Positions 35,060 through 43,633 of a stretch of 64,000 nt of DNA are shown one piece after another. A program made the translations under genes and the position numbers. Source of the stretch: Pseudomonas entomophila (GTDB taxonomy: Bacteria; Pseudomonadota; Gammaproteobacteria; Pseudomonadales; Pseudomonadaceae); assembly GCF_018417595.1 (NCBI RefSeq), contig NZ_CP070982.1, forward strand, positions 4,391,001 through 4,455,000, given 5' to 3'. How positions within the stretch are numbered: the first letter of the stretch is position 1; every line of letters starts with the position of its first letter. The notes beneath the pieces were generated by a model. That model saw only the letters and a program-made list of their open reading frames with translations, was not told the origin of the DNA and ran no database searches.

Positions 35060-35581
35060 CTAGCGCCAGCTCTCTTTCACCACCTTGCGCCGCCCGCCGA
35101 GAATCACCCAGCCCACCAGCAACAACAGACTCTCGACCACGAACGCCAGCACGAACCCGGCGCCGATCCCCCAGCCAATCGCCTCTGGCACCAGCAGGAT
35201 CTGATAGCCATAGCCCTTGAGCGTCTCCTCGCGCAGCGCAGGTTCCGGTTGCACCAGCACATGCCAGGTGCGGCTCACCCACGAGCCCTGCAACGCCTGC
35301 CACTCGTGTTCGAGCAGTTGATTGCGGATCAACAGGCTCTCGATGCTGTTGGCATCGCTGTTGAACACCGGATCGTCACTGCTGCGGTAGTGCCGCACCA
35401 ACGCCTGTAGATCGCCATTGAAAAACCGTTGGGCGGTCTGACGGAAACCGTCGAGCGCCTGGCGCGATTCGAACAGGTGTGCCTCGACGCGCTGGCTGTA
35501 GTCCTTGACCAGCCCCGGGACCTGGATCCCGGCCAGCAGCCCGAAAGTGAACAACAGCAAGCGCAAGTAGCTTCTGAACAT
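35060..35581 (-). CDS. DUF2937 family membrane protein
   Basis: A 173-residue protein with an N-terminal membrane anchor ('LRLLLFTFGLLAGIQVPGLV'), a helical region of about 95 residues and a C-terminal hairpin membrane segment ('GWGIGAGFVLAFVVESLLLL', 'VGWVILGG'). DUF2937 proteins have no known function. The ATG at 35581 lies 11 bases behind the stop of the glutamine amidotransferase gene, so the two share a transcript. Confidence 0.8.
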   Translation of the reverse strand: MFRSYLRLLLFTFGLLAGIQVPGLVKDYSQRVEAHLFESRQALDGFRQTAQRFFNGDLQALVRHYRSSDDPVFNSDANSIESLLIRNQLLEHEWQALQGSWVSRTWHVLVQPEPALREETLKGYGYQILLVPEAIGWGIGAGFVLAFVVESLLLLVGWVILGGRRKVVKESWR

Positions 35582-35592
35582 GCGGGACGTCC

Positions 35593-36366
35593 TTAGCTCT
35601 GCCCGTGGGCGACGCACTCGCCGTGGCGCCACAGGGCCCATTGGCCCGGCTCATAGCGGTGCCAGGTCTCGTTTTCAGTCAGGGCCTCGGTGGCGATCAC
35701 CGTGACCACATCATTGGGGGTGGTCTCGGTGTGGAAATCGACGATCAGGTCGACATCCTTCAACCGGGCGGCACCGAACGGCGCGCGGCGGGTGATGTGC
35801 ACCAGCTTGGTGGAGCAGAAGCAGAACAGCCAGTCGCCGTCGCTGAGCAGGCAGTTGAACACGCCCTTGCCGCGGTACTCGGCGCACGCCTCGACCAGCA
35901 CCGGCAGCAACTGTTCGATCTCGACCGGTTCGGGGAAGGTGGCGCGCACACGGTTGAGCAAGTCGCAGAACGCCGCTTCGCTGTCGGTGTCGCCGACTGG
36001 CCAGTAGAACGTGCGCTGGCCACTGAACTCTCCCAACTGGCCGTTGTGCGCGAAGCACCAGTTGCGCCCCCACAGTTCGCGCACGAACGGGTGGGTGTTG
36101 GACAGGCAGACCTTGCCGACGTTGGCCTGGCGAATATGGCCGATGACCACTTCGCTCTTGATCGGGTAGCGTTGCACCAGGTTCGCCACCTCCGACTCGC
36201 TGCTCGCAGCCGGGTCCTGGAACAGGCGCAGACCGCGCCCTTCGTAGAAGCCGATGCCCCAGCCATCGCGGTGCGGGCCGGTACGCCCGCCGCGCTGCAT
36301 CAGGCCGGTGAAGCTGAAGACGATGTCGGTGGGGACGTTGGCGCTCATGCCCAGCAGTTCGCACAT
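35593..36366 (-). CDS. class II glutamine amidotransferase (YafJ type)
   Basis: A 257-residue protein starting MCELLGMSANVPTDIVF; after removal of Met the Cys becomes the N-terminal nucleophile. 'GPHRDGWGIGFYEG', 'VVIGHIRQANVGKVCLSNTH' and 'WCFAHNGQLGEF' complete the Ntn-hydrolase glutaminase site. The acceptor of the ammonia is unknown for YafJ-like proteins; related ones act in glutamyl-peptide metabolism. The longer frame upstream of 36366 would bury the cysteine and is rejected. Confidence 0.9.
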   Translation of the reverse strand: MCELLGMSANVPTDIVFSFTGLMQRGGRTGPHRDGWGIGFYEGRGLRLFQDPAASSESEVANLVQRYPIKSEVVIGHIRQANVGKVCLSNTHPFVRELWGRNWCFAHNGQLGEFSGQRTFYWPVGDTDSEAAFCDLLNRVRATFPEPVEIEQLLPVLVEACAEYRGKGVFNCLLSDGDWLFCFCSTKLVHITRRAPFGAARLKDVDLIVDFHTETTPNDVVTVIATEALTENETWHRYEPGQWALWRHGECVAHGQS

Positions 36367-36382
36367 GTTCGCGGCTCCTGGC

Positions 36383-36892
36383 TTACAGACGGGGTTCGAC
36401 GCGGCCCTGGCCTGGGCCGGAGCGACGCACGGGCGCGGGGGCCGGGTCGTCGCGGTAACGGTCACGGCGGTCAGCGGCCACCGGGGCCTCGACGCTCACC
36501 TCATCATCTTCCTTTGCTTGACGCTGGGCAGCGGCCTCCTTCGCGGCGCGGCGCTCGCGTGCGCGTTTTTCCAGCGGCCAGCGGATCAGCACGAAAACGA
36601 TGTACAGGGCGAAGGCGATCATGCCGTACATGGCCAGGTCGGCGGCGGCGCGCAACTCGTTGTTGCCCACCTTGAACGCCACATCCAGCGCGCCGATGGC
36701 GATGGCCGGGGCGAAGCTGTCCTTGACCGGGTCGACGATGGTGGGGGTGAACAGCAGGACGGCGACCAGCACCCGCAGCGGCTCGCGCAGCCAGCGCCAC
36801 ATCCAGTTGGTGAGCTTGAAGGCCACCAGCAGGCAGCCCAGGGCGGCAACGGCGTACAGGCCCCAGGCCAGCGTATAGTCGTGTTCGGTCAT
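36383..36892 (-). CDS. conserved membrane protein with charged cytoplasmic tail
   Basis: A 169-residue protein with three hydrophobic segments ('LYAVAALGCLLVAFKLTNWM', 'LRVLVAVLLFTPTIVDPVKD', 'MYGMIAFALYIVFVLIRWPL') followed by a basic Ala/Arg-rich stretch and a low-complexity Pro/Arg tail. No family is recognised beyond its occurrence next to the amidotransferase, 16 bases upstream. The three genes 36892-35060 form a likely operon. Confidence 0.7.
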   Translation of the reverse strand: MTEHDYTLAWGLYAVAALGCLLVAFKLTNWMWRWLREPLRVLVAVLLFTPTIVDPVKDSFAPAIAIGALDVAFKVGNNELRAAADLAMYGMIAFALYIVFVLIRWPLEKRARERRAAKEAAAQRQAKEDDEVSVEAPVAADRRDRYRDDPAPAPVRRSGPGQGRVEPRL

Positions 36893-36963
36893 GGTGTTGG
36901 TGCATGCCAGGCAAAGAGACGCCTATGATAAACACTTTTACCGGCGCAGTGAGCCTGTCAGGG

Positions 36964-37036
36964 CCCTTTCGCGGGTAAACCCGCTCCCACAGGGATATCG
37001 CATGCACCTGTAGGAGCGGATTTATCCGCGAAGAGG
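36964..37036. repeat. REP pair (imperfect)
   Basis: A 'CTTTCGCGGGTAAACCCGC' unit and a diverged inverted partner 'GTAGGAGCGGATTTATCCGC' face each other across about 20 bases. It lies between divergent genes, directly ahead of ptrB, so it is not a terminator for either of them. Confidence 0.7.
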
Positions 37037-37063
37037 CCAGCAGCCCCAACCAAGAGATCCCCA

Positions 37064-39106
37064 ATGCCCAACGCCCCCCGCCCCCCCATTGCCCGCCCGG
37101 CCGAAGGCGACGACCCCTACGCCTGGCTGCAAGACCGCGACGCCCCCGAAGTGCTGGCCTACCTGAACGCAGAAAACGCCTACCAGCAAGCCTGCCTGGC
37201 CGACCAGGCGACGCTGCGCGAACAGCTGTTCGAAGAGATCAAGGGCCGCATCCAGGAAACCGACCTGTCGCTGCCTTCCCCTTGGGGCCCTTACCTCTAC
37301 TACACCCGCACCACCGCCGGCGACGAATACCCGCGCCACTATCGCTGCCCACGCCCAACTGACGACAGCAACACGGTCGACGAAAGCCGCGAAGAGCTGC
37401 TGCTCGACCCCAACGCCCTGGCCAACGGTGGTTTCCTCGCCCTCGGCGCATTCAATGTCAGCCCCGACCACCGCCTGCTGGCCTACAGCCTCGACACCAG
37501 TGGCGACGAGGTCTACACCCTGTACGTCAAGGACCTGGCCAGCGGCGCGCTGACCACCCTGCCCTTCGACGACTGCGACGGCAGCATGACCTGGGCCAAC
37601 GACAGCCAGACGCTGTTCTTCACCGAGCTGGACGACACCCATCGCCCCTGGCGCCTGCGCCGCCACACCCTGGGCGAGGCCGGCGCGACCACGGTGTTCG
37701 AGGAGCCCGACGGGCGTTTCTTCCTGCACTGCTACCGCGCCAGCTCCGAACGCCAGCTGGTGCTGCTGCTCAACAGCAAGACCACCAGCGAGGCCTGGGT
37801 GCTCGATGCCGCCACGCCGCTGGCCGCGTTCACCTGCCTGGCGCCACGGGTCGAAGGCCATGAGTACTACCCCGACCACGGCCAGCTCGACGGCCAGTGG
37901 CGCTGGTTCATCCGCAGCAACCAGGACGGTATCAACTTCGCCCTGTTCCAGGCGCCGACAGACGGCGTGCCGACCCGCGAGCAGTGGCAGGTACTGGTGG
38001 CGCACCGCGACGACATCATGCTCGAAGGCGTCAGCCTGAACGCTGCGGCGCTGTCCCTGAGCCTGCGCGACGGTGGCCTGCCGATCATCGAGGTGCACCC
38101 GCAAGGGTTGCCGGCCTACCGTGTCGAGCTGCCGGACGCCGCCTACAGCCTCTATGTGCAGGACAGCCTGGAATTTGCCAGCACGCGCATCCGCCTGCGC
38201 TACGAAGCGCTCAACCGTCCGGCCCAGGTGCGCCAGCTGGAACTGGCCACAGGCGCCCAGCAGGTGCTCAAGCAGACCCCGGTGCTGGGCCCGTTCGACG
38301 CTGACGACTATGTCAGCCAGCGCCTCTGGGCGGTGGCCAAGGACGGTACGCGGGTGCCGATCAGCCTGGTGCGCCGTCGCGTCGACCTGGACAAGACCGT
38401 GCCGCTGTACCTGTACGGCTACGGCGCCTATGGCGAAAGCCTCGACCCATGGTTCTCCCACGCCCGCTTGAGCCTGCTGGAGCGCGGCGTGGCCTTCGCC
38501 ATCGCCCATGTGCGCGGCGGCGGCGAGCTGGGCGAGGCCTGGTACCGCGCCGGCAAGCAGGAGCACAAGCACAACAGTTTCGGCGATTTCATCGCCTGCG
38601 CCGAACACCTGATTGCCGAGGGCATCACCGCCCGCGAACAGCTGGCCATCAGCGGCGGCAGCGCCGGCGGCCTGCTGATGGGCGCGGTACTCAACCTGCG
38701 CCCGGAGCTGTTCCGCTGCGCCATCGCCGAAGTGCCGTTCGTCGACGTGCTCAACACCATGCTCGACCCGGACCTTCCACTGACCGTCACCGAGTACGAC
38801 GAATGGGGCAACCCGGGGGAGCCGGAGGTGTACGCGCGGATCAAGGCCTACGCCCCCTATGAGAACGTCCGCGCCCAGGCCTACCCGGCCATGCTGGTGG
38901 TCGCCGGCTACAACGACAGCCGCGTGCAGTACTGGGAGGCGGCCAAGTGGGTGGCGCGCCTGCGCACGCTCAAGACCGACCACAACCTGCTGCTGCTCAA
39001 GACCGAGATGGGCGCCGGCCATGGTGGCATGAGCGGGCGCTACCAGGGGCTGCGCGATGTGGCGCTGGAGTATGCGTTCGTCTTCAATGAACTGGGCGTG
39101 GTGTAA
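37064..39106 (+). CDS. ptrB: oligopeptidase B (S9 prolyl oligopeptidase family)
   Basis: A 680-residue cytoplasmic serine peptidase that cuts peptides after basic residues. The N-terminal 'EGDDPYAWLQDRDAPEVLAY' is the typical opening, a beta-propeller follows, and the alpha/beta-hydrolase part carries the triad S533 ('ISGGSAGGLLMG'), D618 ('AGYNDSRVQYWEA') and H653 ('GAGHGGMSGRYQ'). 'VRGGGELGEAWYRAGKQEHK' is also diagnostic. Full length. Single gene behind a REP pair. Confidence 0.95.
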   Translation: MPNAPRPPIARPAEGDDPYAWLQDRDAPEVLAYLNAENAYQQACLADQATLREQLFEEIKGRIQETDLSLPSPWGPYLYYTRTTAGDEYPRHYRCPRPTDDSNTVDESREELLLDPNALANGGFLALGAFNVSPDHRLLAYSLDTSGDEVYTLYVKDLASGALTTLPFDDCDGSMTWANDSQTLFFTELDDTHRPWRLRRHTLGEAGATTVFEEPDGRFFLHCYRASSERQLVLLLNSKTTSEAWVLDAATPLAAFTCLAPRVEGHEYYPDHGQLDGQWRWFIRSNQDGINFALFQAPTDGVPTREQWQVLVAHRDDIMLEGVSLNAAALSLSLRDGGLPIIEVHPQGLPAYRVELPDAAYSLYVQDSLEFASTRIRLRYEALNRPAQVRQLELATGAQQVLKQTPVLGPFDADDYVSQRLWAVAKDGTRVPISLVRRRVDLDKTVPLYLYGYGAYGESLDPWFSHARLSLLERGVAFAIAHVRGGGELGEAWYRAGKQEHKHNSFGDFIACAEHLIAEGITAREQLAISGGSAGGLLMGAVLNLRPELFRCAIAEVPFVDVLNTMLDPDLPLTVTEYDEWGNPGEPEVYARIKAYAPYENVRAQAYPAMLVVAGYNDSRVQYWEAAKWVARLRTLKTDHNLLLLKTEMGAGHGGMSGRYQGLRDVALEYAFVFNELGVV

Positions 39107-39207
39107 AACGCGTTTTTCGTTGCCATAGGGATCGGTGACCCAACCCGAAAGCACCACACTCCCCCTGTGGGAAAGGTGCTTTCTCGACATGCGAAGAAGA
39201 ACAACAC

Positions 39208-39681
39208 ATGCCCGACGCCCAGCACCTGAACGCCGAGATCCGCGACATGCTCATGGACTGCGGCCTGTTCGACACCCTGCAGCCCGGCGACTTTCTTGCC
39301 GCCGCCGGCTACTTCAGCCTCACCGCCATCGATGCAGGCCAGGCCATCTTCAGCGAAGGCGATGCCGGCACCTTCATGTGCATCCTGCACCGTGGCGTGG
39401 TTTCGGTGCGCAAGCGCGACGCCAACGGCGTTCAGGTGGAAATCGCCACCCTGCGCAAGGGCCGGGCCTTCGGTGAGATGGCCGTGCTCGACGGCGAGCG
39501 GCGCTCGGCCACCTGCGTGGCGGCCAGCGACTGCCAGTTGCTGACCCTGGGCCGCGACTCGCTGGACAAGATGATCAATGACGCCCCACGCATCGCCGCA
39601 CGCATCATTCGCGCCCTGGCCGTGGCCTTGTCCAGGCGCCTGCGCATGCAGGACGGCCAGCGCCTGGCGCAACAGATCTAG
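39208..39681 (+). CDS. cyclic nucleotide-binding domain protein
   Basis: A 157-residue single-domain protein. The phosphate-binding cassette reads 'RKGRAFGEMAVLDGERRSATC' in two parts, preceded by the beta-roll 'FSEGDAGTFMCILHRGVVSV'. There is no DNA-binding helix-turn-helix, so it is a stand-alone cNMP sensor and not a CRP regulator. Its partner is unknown. Its stop overlaps the stop of the convergent proline-rich gene by three bases. Confidence 0.85.
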   Translation: MPDAQHLNAEIRDMLMDCGLFDTLQPGDFLAAAGYFSLTAIDAGQAIFSEGDAGTFMCILHRGVVSVRKRDANGVQVEIATLRKGRAFGEMAVLDGERRSATCVAASDCQLLTLGRDSLDKMINDAPRIAARIIRALAVALSRRLRMQDGQRLAQQI

Positions 39682-39953
39682 TCGTCGACCGGTCCCTTCG
39701 GTGTTGTTTGTTGCAACCCAGGCAAGGGTTGGTCCTTGGGCGGCCCTGGCTGCGGCATGGGCGGCAGCAGTGGCGCTCCCGGCTGGTTGTCACCTGCCTT
39801 GGGCGGCGTGCTGGGCGTGATCTGCGGGTAGGGGGTCGGCGTCGGCGTGCCGGGCGCGCCCGGCACCGGCGTCAAGGGCCGCTGCTGCAAGCCGGCGGCG
39901 TCGGCCGTGGGTACTGTGCCGAGCAACAATGCGGCAAGGATCACATGCAACAT
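39678..39953 (-). CDS. proline-rich secreted hypothetical protein
   Basis: A 91-residue precursor with a signal peptide ('MLHVILAALLLGTVPTADA'). The mature part is about one-third proline with 'TPVPGAPGTPTPTPYP' and 'PPMPQPGPPKDQPLPG', a natively extended chain. It may span the periplasm or bind the cell wall; no family is recognised. Convergent with the cNMP-binding gene. Confidence 0.65.
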   Translation of the reverse strand: MLHVILAALLLGTVPTADAAGLQQRPLTPVPGAPGTPTPTPYPQITPSTPPKAGDNQPGAPLLPPMPQPGPPKDQPLPGLQQTTPKGPVDD

Positions 39954-40085
39954 CTGCAGCCTCCCGTCTGAACCTTCCTACAGACTAAGCCCAATGCCAT
40001 GTAATTGCCTGTCCGGCCGCCCCACAGGCGCGCTAGACTCGATGGCATAACCGTCATTCGCCTGAATCAGAAGAAAGGTAACACC

Positions 40086-40451
40086 ATGAGCGCCACCTCC
40101 GACGCCACCGCCCGCCTCGACCGCATCCTCGCCGACGCCAAGCGCGACAAGGAAATGGGCTACCGCGACAAGGCCCTGAAAATGTACCCCCACGTCTGCG
40201 GCCGCTGCGCCCGCGAGTTCTCCGGCAAGCGCCTGTCCGAGCTGACCGTGCACCACCGCGACCACAACCACGACAACAACCCCCAGGACGGTTCGAACTG
40301 GGAGCTGCTGTGCCTGTACTGCCACGACAACGAGCACTCGCGCTACACCGACCAGCAGTACTTCGGCGAAGGCTCGCTGAGCTCACCCAAGACCTCCGTG
40401 GCCACCCATAACCCGTTTGCCGGGCTGGGCGCGCTGATGAAGAAGGACTGA
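40086..40451 (+). CDS. yajD: YajD-family HNH nuclease
   Basis: A 121-residue protein with a zinc-structured HNH site: 'CGRCAREF' supplies the first CxxC, 'LTVHHRDHNHDNNP' the catalytic histidines and 'WELLCLYCHDNEHS' the second CxxC and final His. YajD proteins are small, widespread HNH proteins with unknown substrate. The ATG at 40086 has AAAGGTAAC upstream. Confidence 0.88.
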   Translation: MSATSDATARLDRILADAKRDKEMGYRDKALKMYPHVCGRCAREFSGKRLSELTVHHRDHNHDNNPQDGSNWELLCLYCHDNEHSRYTDQQYFGEGSLSSPKTSVATHNPFAGLGALMKKD

Positions 40452-40522
40452 CTGTCGATTCCCGCACCCGCCGCCTCGGCAAGCCCGTATAATCGCGCTC
40501 TTTTTTGCGAAGGGCCCCACAG

Positions 40523-40993
40523 GTGGCGAACAAACGGTACAGCTGCATTGGGTTGTTCAACCCCAAATCGGCGGAGAACGTCGGCTCGGTGATGCGCGCC
40601 GCGGGCTGCTACGGCGTCAACTCGGTGTTCTACACCGGCAAGCGCTACGAGCGCGCCCGCGACTTCGTCACCGACACCAAGCGGGTGCACTACGACATCC
40701 CGCTGATCGGCATCGACGACCTGCAGCGCATCATTCCCCTGGGTTGCACACCGGTGGCCGTGGAACTGGTGGAAGGTGCCCGGCCGCTGCCGGAGTACAC
40801 CCACCCCGACCGCGCCATCTACATCTTCGGCCCCGAAGACGGCTCGCTCGATGCCGACGTGCGCGCCTGGTGCGAAGAGACCATCTACATCCCCACCGTG
40901 GGTTGCATGAACCTGGCGGCGACGGTCAACGTGGTGCTCTATGACCGCATGGCCAAGGGCCTGAATACCCGCTCGGGGCCCAAGTTCAAGTAA
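40523..40993 (+). CDS. SPOUT-family RNA methyltransferase (TrmH/SpoU)
   Basis: A 156-residue methyltransferase consisting of the knotted SPOUT domain only. Motif 1 is 'FNPKSAENVGSVMRAAGCYG', motif 2 'IYIFGPEDGSL' and motif 3 'IPTVGCMNLAATVNVVLYDR'. It should methylate a ribose in tRNA or rRNA; the target is not evident. I use the GTG at 40523, preceded by GAAGGG; a TTG six codons earlier is possible. Confidence 0.87.
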   Translation: MANKRYSCIGLFNPKSAENVGSVMRAAGCYGVNSVFYTGKRYERARDFVTDTKRVHYDIPLIGIDDLQRIIPLGCTPVAVELVEGARPLPEYTHPDRAIYIFGPEDGSLDADVRAWCEETIYIPTVGCMNLAATVNVVLYDRMAKGLNTRSGPKFK

Positions 40994-41067
40994 TCGGCAG
41001 GGATGGCACCGGCTGCGCCGGTGTTCGCCGGCAAGCCGGCCCCGGCAGGGTTGCGTGAAGCGCTGAG

Positions 41068-42276
41068 TCAGTGCAGCAGCTTGCTCTGCAACACCTCGGA
41101 CTGGCGCCCCAGCACGTTCTCGGCGATCTGCACGAACTCCTCGGTGCTGACACTGGACAGGCGCATCAGCGCCCGGGCGACGTCGTCCAAAGAGCGTTTG
41201 TCCTGGTTGTGAAGACGAATTTCGCGGTCCAGCGCCTGGAGCAGCATCACGCCCCGGGCGACCTGCGCGGCGTCGGCCTTGACACCCTTGAGCTGGGTAA
41301 CTTTCGCACCCTGCTTATGCCGTAGAGCCTGCAGCGCTTCGTAGCGGTCATCGCTGATGCCACCGGCCCTGCGCAGCAACTCGGTGGCGTAATAGTCGGT
41401 GAGGCTTTCACCCAGCCAGTCGCTGCCCTCGCGGTCGTTGATCTGGGCGAACAGCTGCACCAGCTCGCGCAACACCGGGCTGGTGCCATTCTCGTTGATC
41501 AATGGGCGGCCGCTGTGCAGGTACAGCGAGTTGTTGCCCCCCAGCGCACCACGCCACATCTCGTCACGGGCGCCGACCAGCAGCAGCTTGGGGGGATTGC
41601 GTGGGAACACCGCTTGCAGTTGCGGCCAGACGAAGGTGAGCAAGGTCAGCGTATCCATGCGCCGCATGCCCTGCCCTTGCGGCGCGGCGACGGTCACTTC
41701 GGTTTCGCCCAGGCGTGCGCGGCGGCTGCCGAGGTTGCCGGCGAGCATCCAGCCGGTGGGGCGGTCGAACAGGCGCGAGACGTCGTCGATGCGAAACTTC
41801 TGCCGACCGATCCGCGGCCAGGCCGTCTCGACACTCTTCCAGCCCGGCGGCAGGTCGAACGCCAGGCGCGCCACCAGCTCGGTACCGTCGTGCTGGTCGA
41901 GCCGCGCCGGAGGCACCAGCTGGTCACCACGGAACAGCGCCCAGTGCGGCGTGATGCGCGTTTCATGGGCCGCACCACGCGGCTGCTGGTCGAGCAGCAC
42001 CCGGTAGCTCAGGCTGGTCTTCCCCGCTGCCGGGCGCCAGATGCCACGACCGCCCTGCACCTGCCACTGGCCGTCGGCCAGGAAATCACTGTAGGCACTG
42101 CCGTTACCCAGGTCGAAATCCAGGCTGCGCACCACCGCGCCATCGGCCAGGGTCAGGCGCACCTCGGCCTGGCCACTCTGCGGCAGCAGGCGAACCTGGT
42201 AATCGAGGTCGACTTTCTTCGCCCAGGCCTGGGCGCTGGCCAACAGGCCAAGGGCCAACAACAGCGGGTGACGCAT
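41068..42276 (-). CDS. secreted M61-like protein lacking the zinc site
   Basis: A 402-residue precursor with a signal peptide ('MRHPLLLALGLLASAQAWA'). The N-terminal 160 residues resemble the beta-rich domain of glycyl aminopeptidases (M61). The peptidase-like part has 'SDWLGESLTDYYATELLRRA', matching the WxxEG(F)TxYY helix of M61, but where the HExxH zinc motif should be it reads 'VLRELVQLF', with Arg and Gln in place of both histidines. It is therefore probably a pseudo-peptidase, perhaps a periplasmic binding protein. The family link is my judgement. Confidence 0.65.
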   Translation of the reverse strand: MRHPLLLALGLLASAQAWAKKVDLDYQVRLLPQSGQAEVRLTLADGAVVRSLDFDLGNGSAYSDFLADGQWQVQGGRGIWRPAAGKTSLSYRVLLDQQPRGAAHETRITPHWALFRGDQLVPPARLDQHDGTELVARLAFDLPPGWKSVETAWPRIGRQKFRIDDVSRLFDRPTGWMLAGNLGSRRARLGETEVTVAAPQGQGMRRMDTLTLLTFVWPQLQAVFPRNPPKLLLVGARDEMWRGALGGNNSLYLHSGRPLINENGTSPVLRELVQLFAQINDREGSDWLGESLTDYYATELLRRAGGISDDRYEALQALRHKQGAKVTQLKGVKADAAQVARGVMLLQALDREIRLHNQDKRSLDDVARALMRLSSVSTEEFVQIAENVLGRQSEVLQSKLLH

Positions 42277-42324
42277 ACAGAAACTCCTTGTTCCCCAGAG
42301 GCGAATAGCGACAAGCCAGGCGGC

Positions 42325-42774
42325 TCAACCGGCGCGGAAAATCAGGTGGTCTTCCCAGTCGTCTTCATCCACGTCGTTCTCGCTGAGCATGCGCCCAGAG
42401 CGGGAGATCCGCTGTTCATGGACCTGCGTGCGATCGCCGCTGACCAGGTGGTGCCAGGCCGGCAGGTCCTGCCCTTCGCTGACCAGGCGGTAACCGCAGG
42501 TCGGCGGCAGCCACTTGAACTGGTCGGCCTTGCCCGGAGTGAGCTGGATGCAGTCGGGCACGTGCTTGAAGCGGTTGGGATAGTCACTGCACTGGCAGGT
42601 CTGCAGGTCCAGCAGCTTGCAGGCGATGCTGGTGTAGTAGACGCTGTTGTCCTCTTCGTCCTCGAGCTTCTGCAGGCAGCACAGGCCGCAGCCATCACAG
42701 AGCGACTCCCATTCCTTGCTGTCGAGCTGGTCGAGGGTCTTGCGCCGCCAGAAGGGCGCGGTGTCAGCGTTCAT
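42325..42774 (-). CDS. YcgN-family cysteine-cluster protein (UPF0260)
   Basis: A 149-residue protein with the cluster '[18 protein letters not shown]' and the later '[17 protein letters not shown]' and 'PTCGYRLV', the full complement of this family. The cysteines probably hold zinc or an iron-sulfur cluster; the function is unknown. The ATG at 42774 has AGGAA upstream at good spacing; a start seven codons earlier lacks one. Divergent from the nitroreductase gene. Confidence 0.88.
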   Translation of the reverse strand: MNADTAPFWRRKTLDQLDSKEWESLCDGCGLCCLQKLEDEEDNSVYYTSIACKLLDLQTCQCSDYPNRFKHVPDCIQLTPGKADQFKWLPPTCGYRLVSEGQDLPAWHHLVSGDRTQVHEQRISRSGRMLSENDVDEDDWEDHLIFRAG

Positions 42775-42920
42775 CACACGTGTTCCTGCAGTCAACTTGA
42801 ATCCGCGGCGCGCGGCGGCGCCAGTCTAGAGGCTGTCCGGCGGCAACGCCAGACCGCTTGTCAGTGCTCGCCGGACGCAGTAGCGTGCGGAGTTTCCCCC
42901 CGTCTCTCGCAGGAGCCCCC

Positions 42921-43514
42921 ATGAGCGCCAACCCTCGCATCGCCGACTACGCCATCAACGAGCAGTTCATCAACCGCTGGTCGCCACGCGCCTTCACCGG
43001 CGAGCCGATCAGCCAGGAGACCCTGCTGAGCTTCCTCGAGGCCGCGCGCTGGGCGCCTTCGGCCTACAACTCGCAGCCCTGGCGCTTCCTCTACGCCCGC
43101 CGCGACACGCCGAACTGGGCGCGCCACCTGAGCATCCTCAACGAGTTCAACCGCAGCTGGGCGCAGCATGCCTCGGCGCTGGTGCTGATCATCTCCAAGA
43201 CCACCTTCGCCGCCCCTGGCTCCGATGAGGAAAAGCCCGCCCTGTGGCACACCTTCGATACCGGCTCCGCCTGGGGCCACCTGGCGCTGCAGGCCAGCAT
43301 CAGCGGCTGGCACACCCACGGCATGGCCGGTTTCGACCAGGAGCTGGCGCGCCGTGAGCTGAAGATCCCCGAGGGGTACGTGCTGCACGCGATGGTGGCG
43401 ATCGGCAAGCTGGGCGATAAAGCGACCCTGGCCGAAGGGCTGCAAGCCCGTGAAGTCCCGAGCCCGCGCCGGCCACTGAGCGAGCTGGCGGCGGAAGGCG
43501 AGTTCAGCCTGTAA
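42921..43514 (+). CDS. nitroreductase-family FMN oxidoreductase
   Basis: A 197-residue flavoprotein. 'NRWSPRAFTGEPISQETLLS' and 'EAARWAPSAYNSQPWRFLYA' are the FMN-binding N-terminal motifs, and 'GSAWGHLALQASISGWHTHG' and 'VLHAMVAIGKLG' complete the fold. It is expected to be a dimer that reduces nitro compounds, quinones or related electrophiles with NAD(P)H; the true substrate is unknown. CAGGAG precedes the start. Confidence 0.87.
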   Translation: MSANPRIADYAINEQFINRWSPRAFTGEPISQETLLSFLEAARWAPSAYNSQPWRFLYARRDTPNWARHLSILNEFNRSWAQHASALVLIISKTTFAAPGSDEEKPALWHTFDTGSAWGHLALQASISGWHTHGMAGFDQELARRELKIPEGYVLHAMVAIGKLGDKATLAEGLQAREVPSPRRPLSELAAEGEFSL

Positions 43515-43534
43515 TTCTCTATCGCCTGGGCCGG

Positions 43535-43625
43535 CCTTTCGCGGGTAAACCCGTCCCCACAGGGGCAGCACTGCTCTGAAGGTCAGTGATGAACCTGTGG
43601 GAGCGGGTTTACCGGCGAAGAGGCC
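43535..43625. repeat. REP pair, 'CGCGGGTAAACCCG' class
   Basis: Two inverted units face each other over about 30 bases between convergent genes (nitroreductase and hydroxyacid dehydrogenase). Arms are imperfect: CCCGTCCCCACAGG against CCTGTGGGAGCGGG. Confidence 0.8.
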
Positions 43626-43633
43626 GGTTCGGG

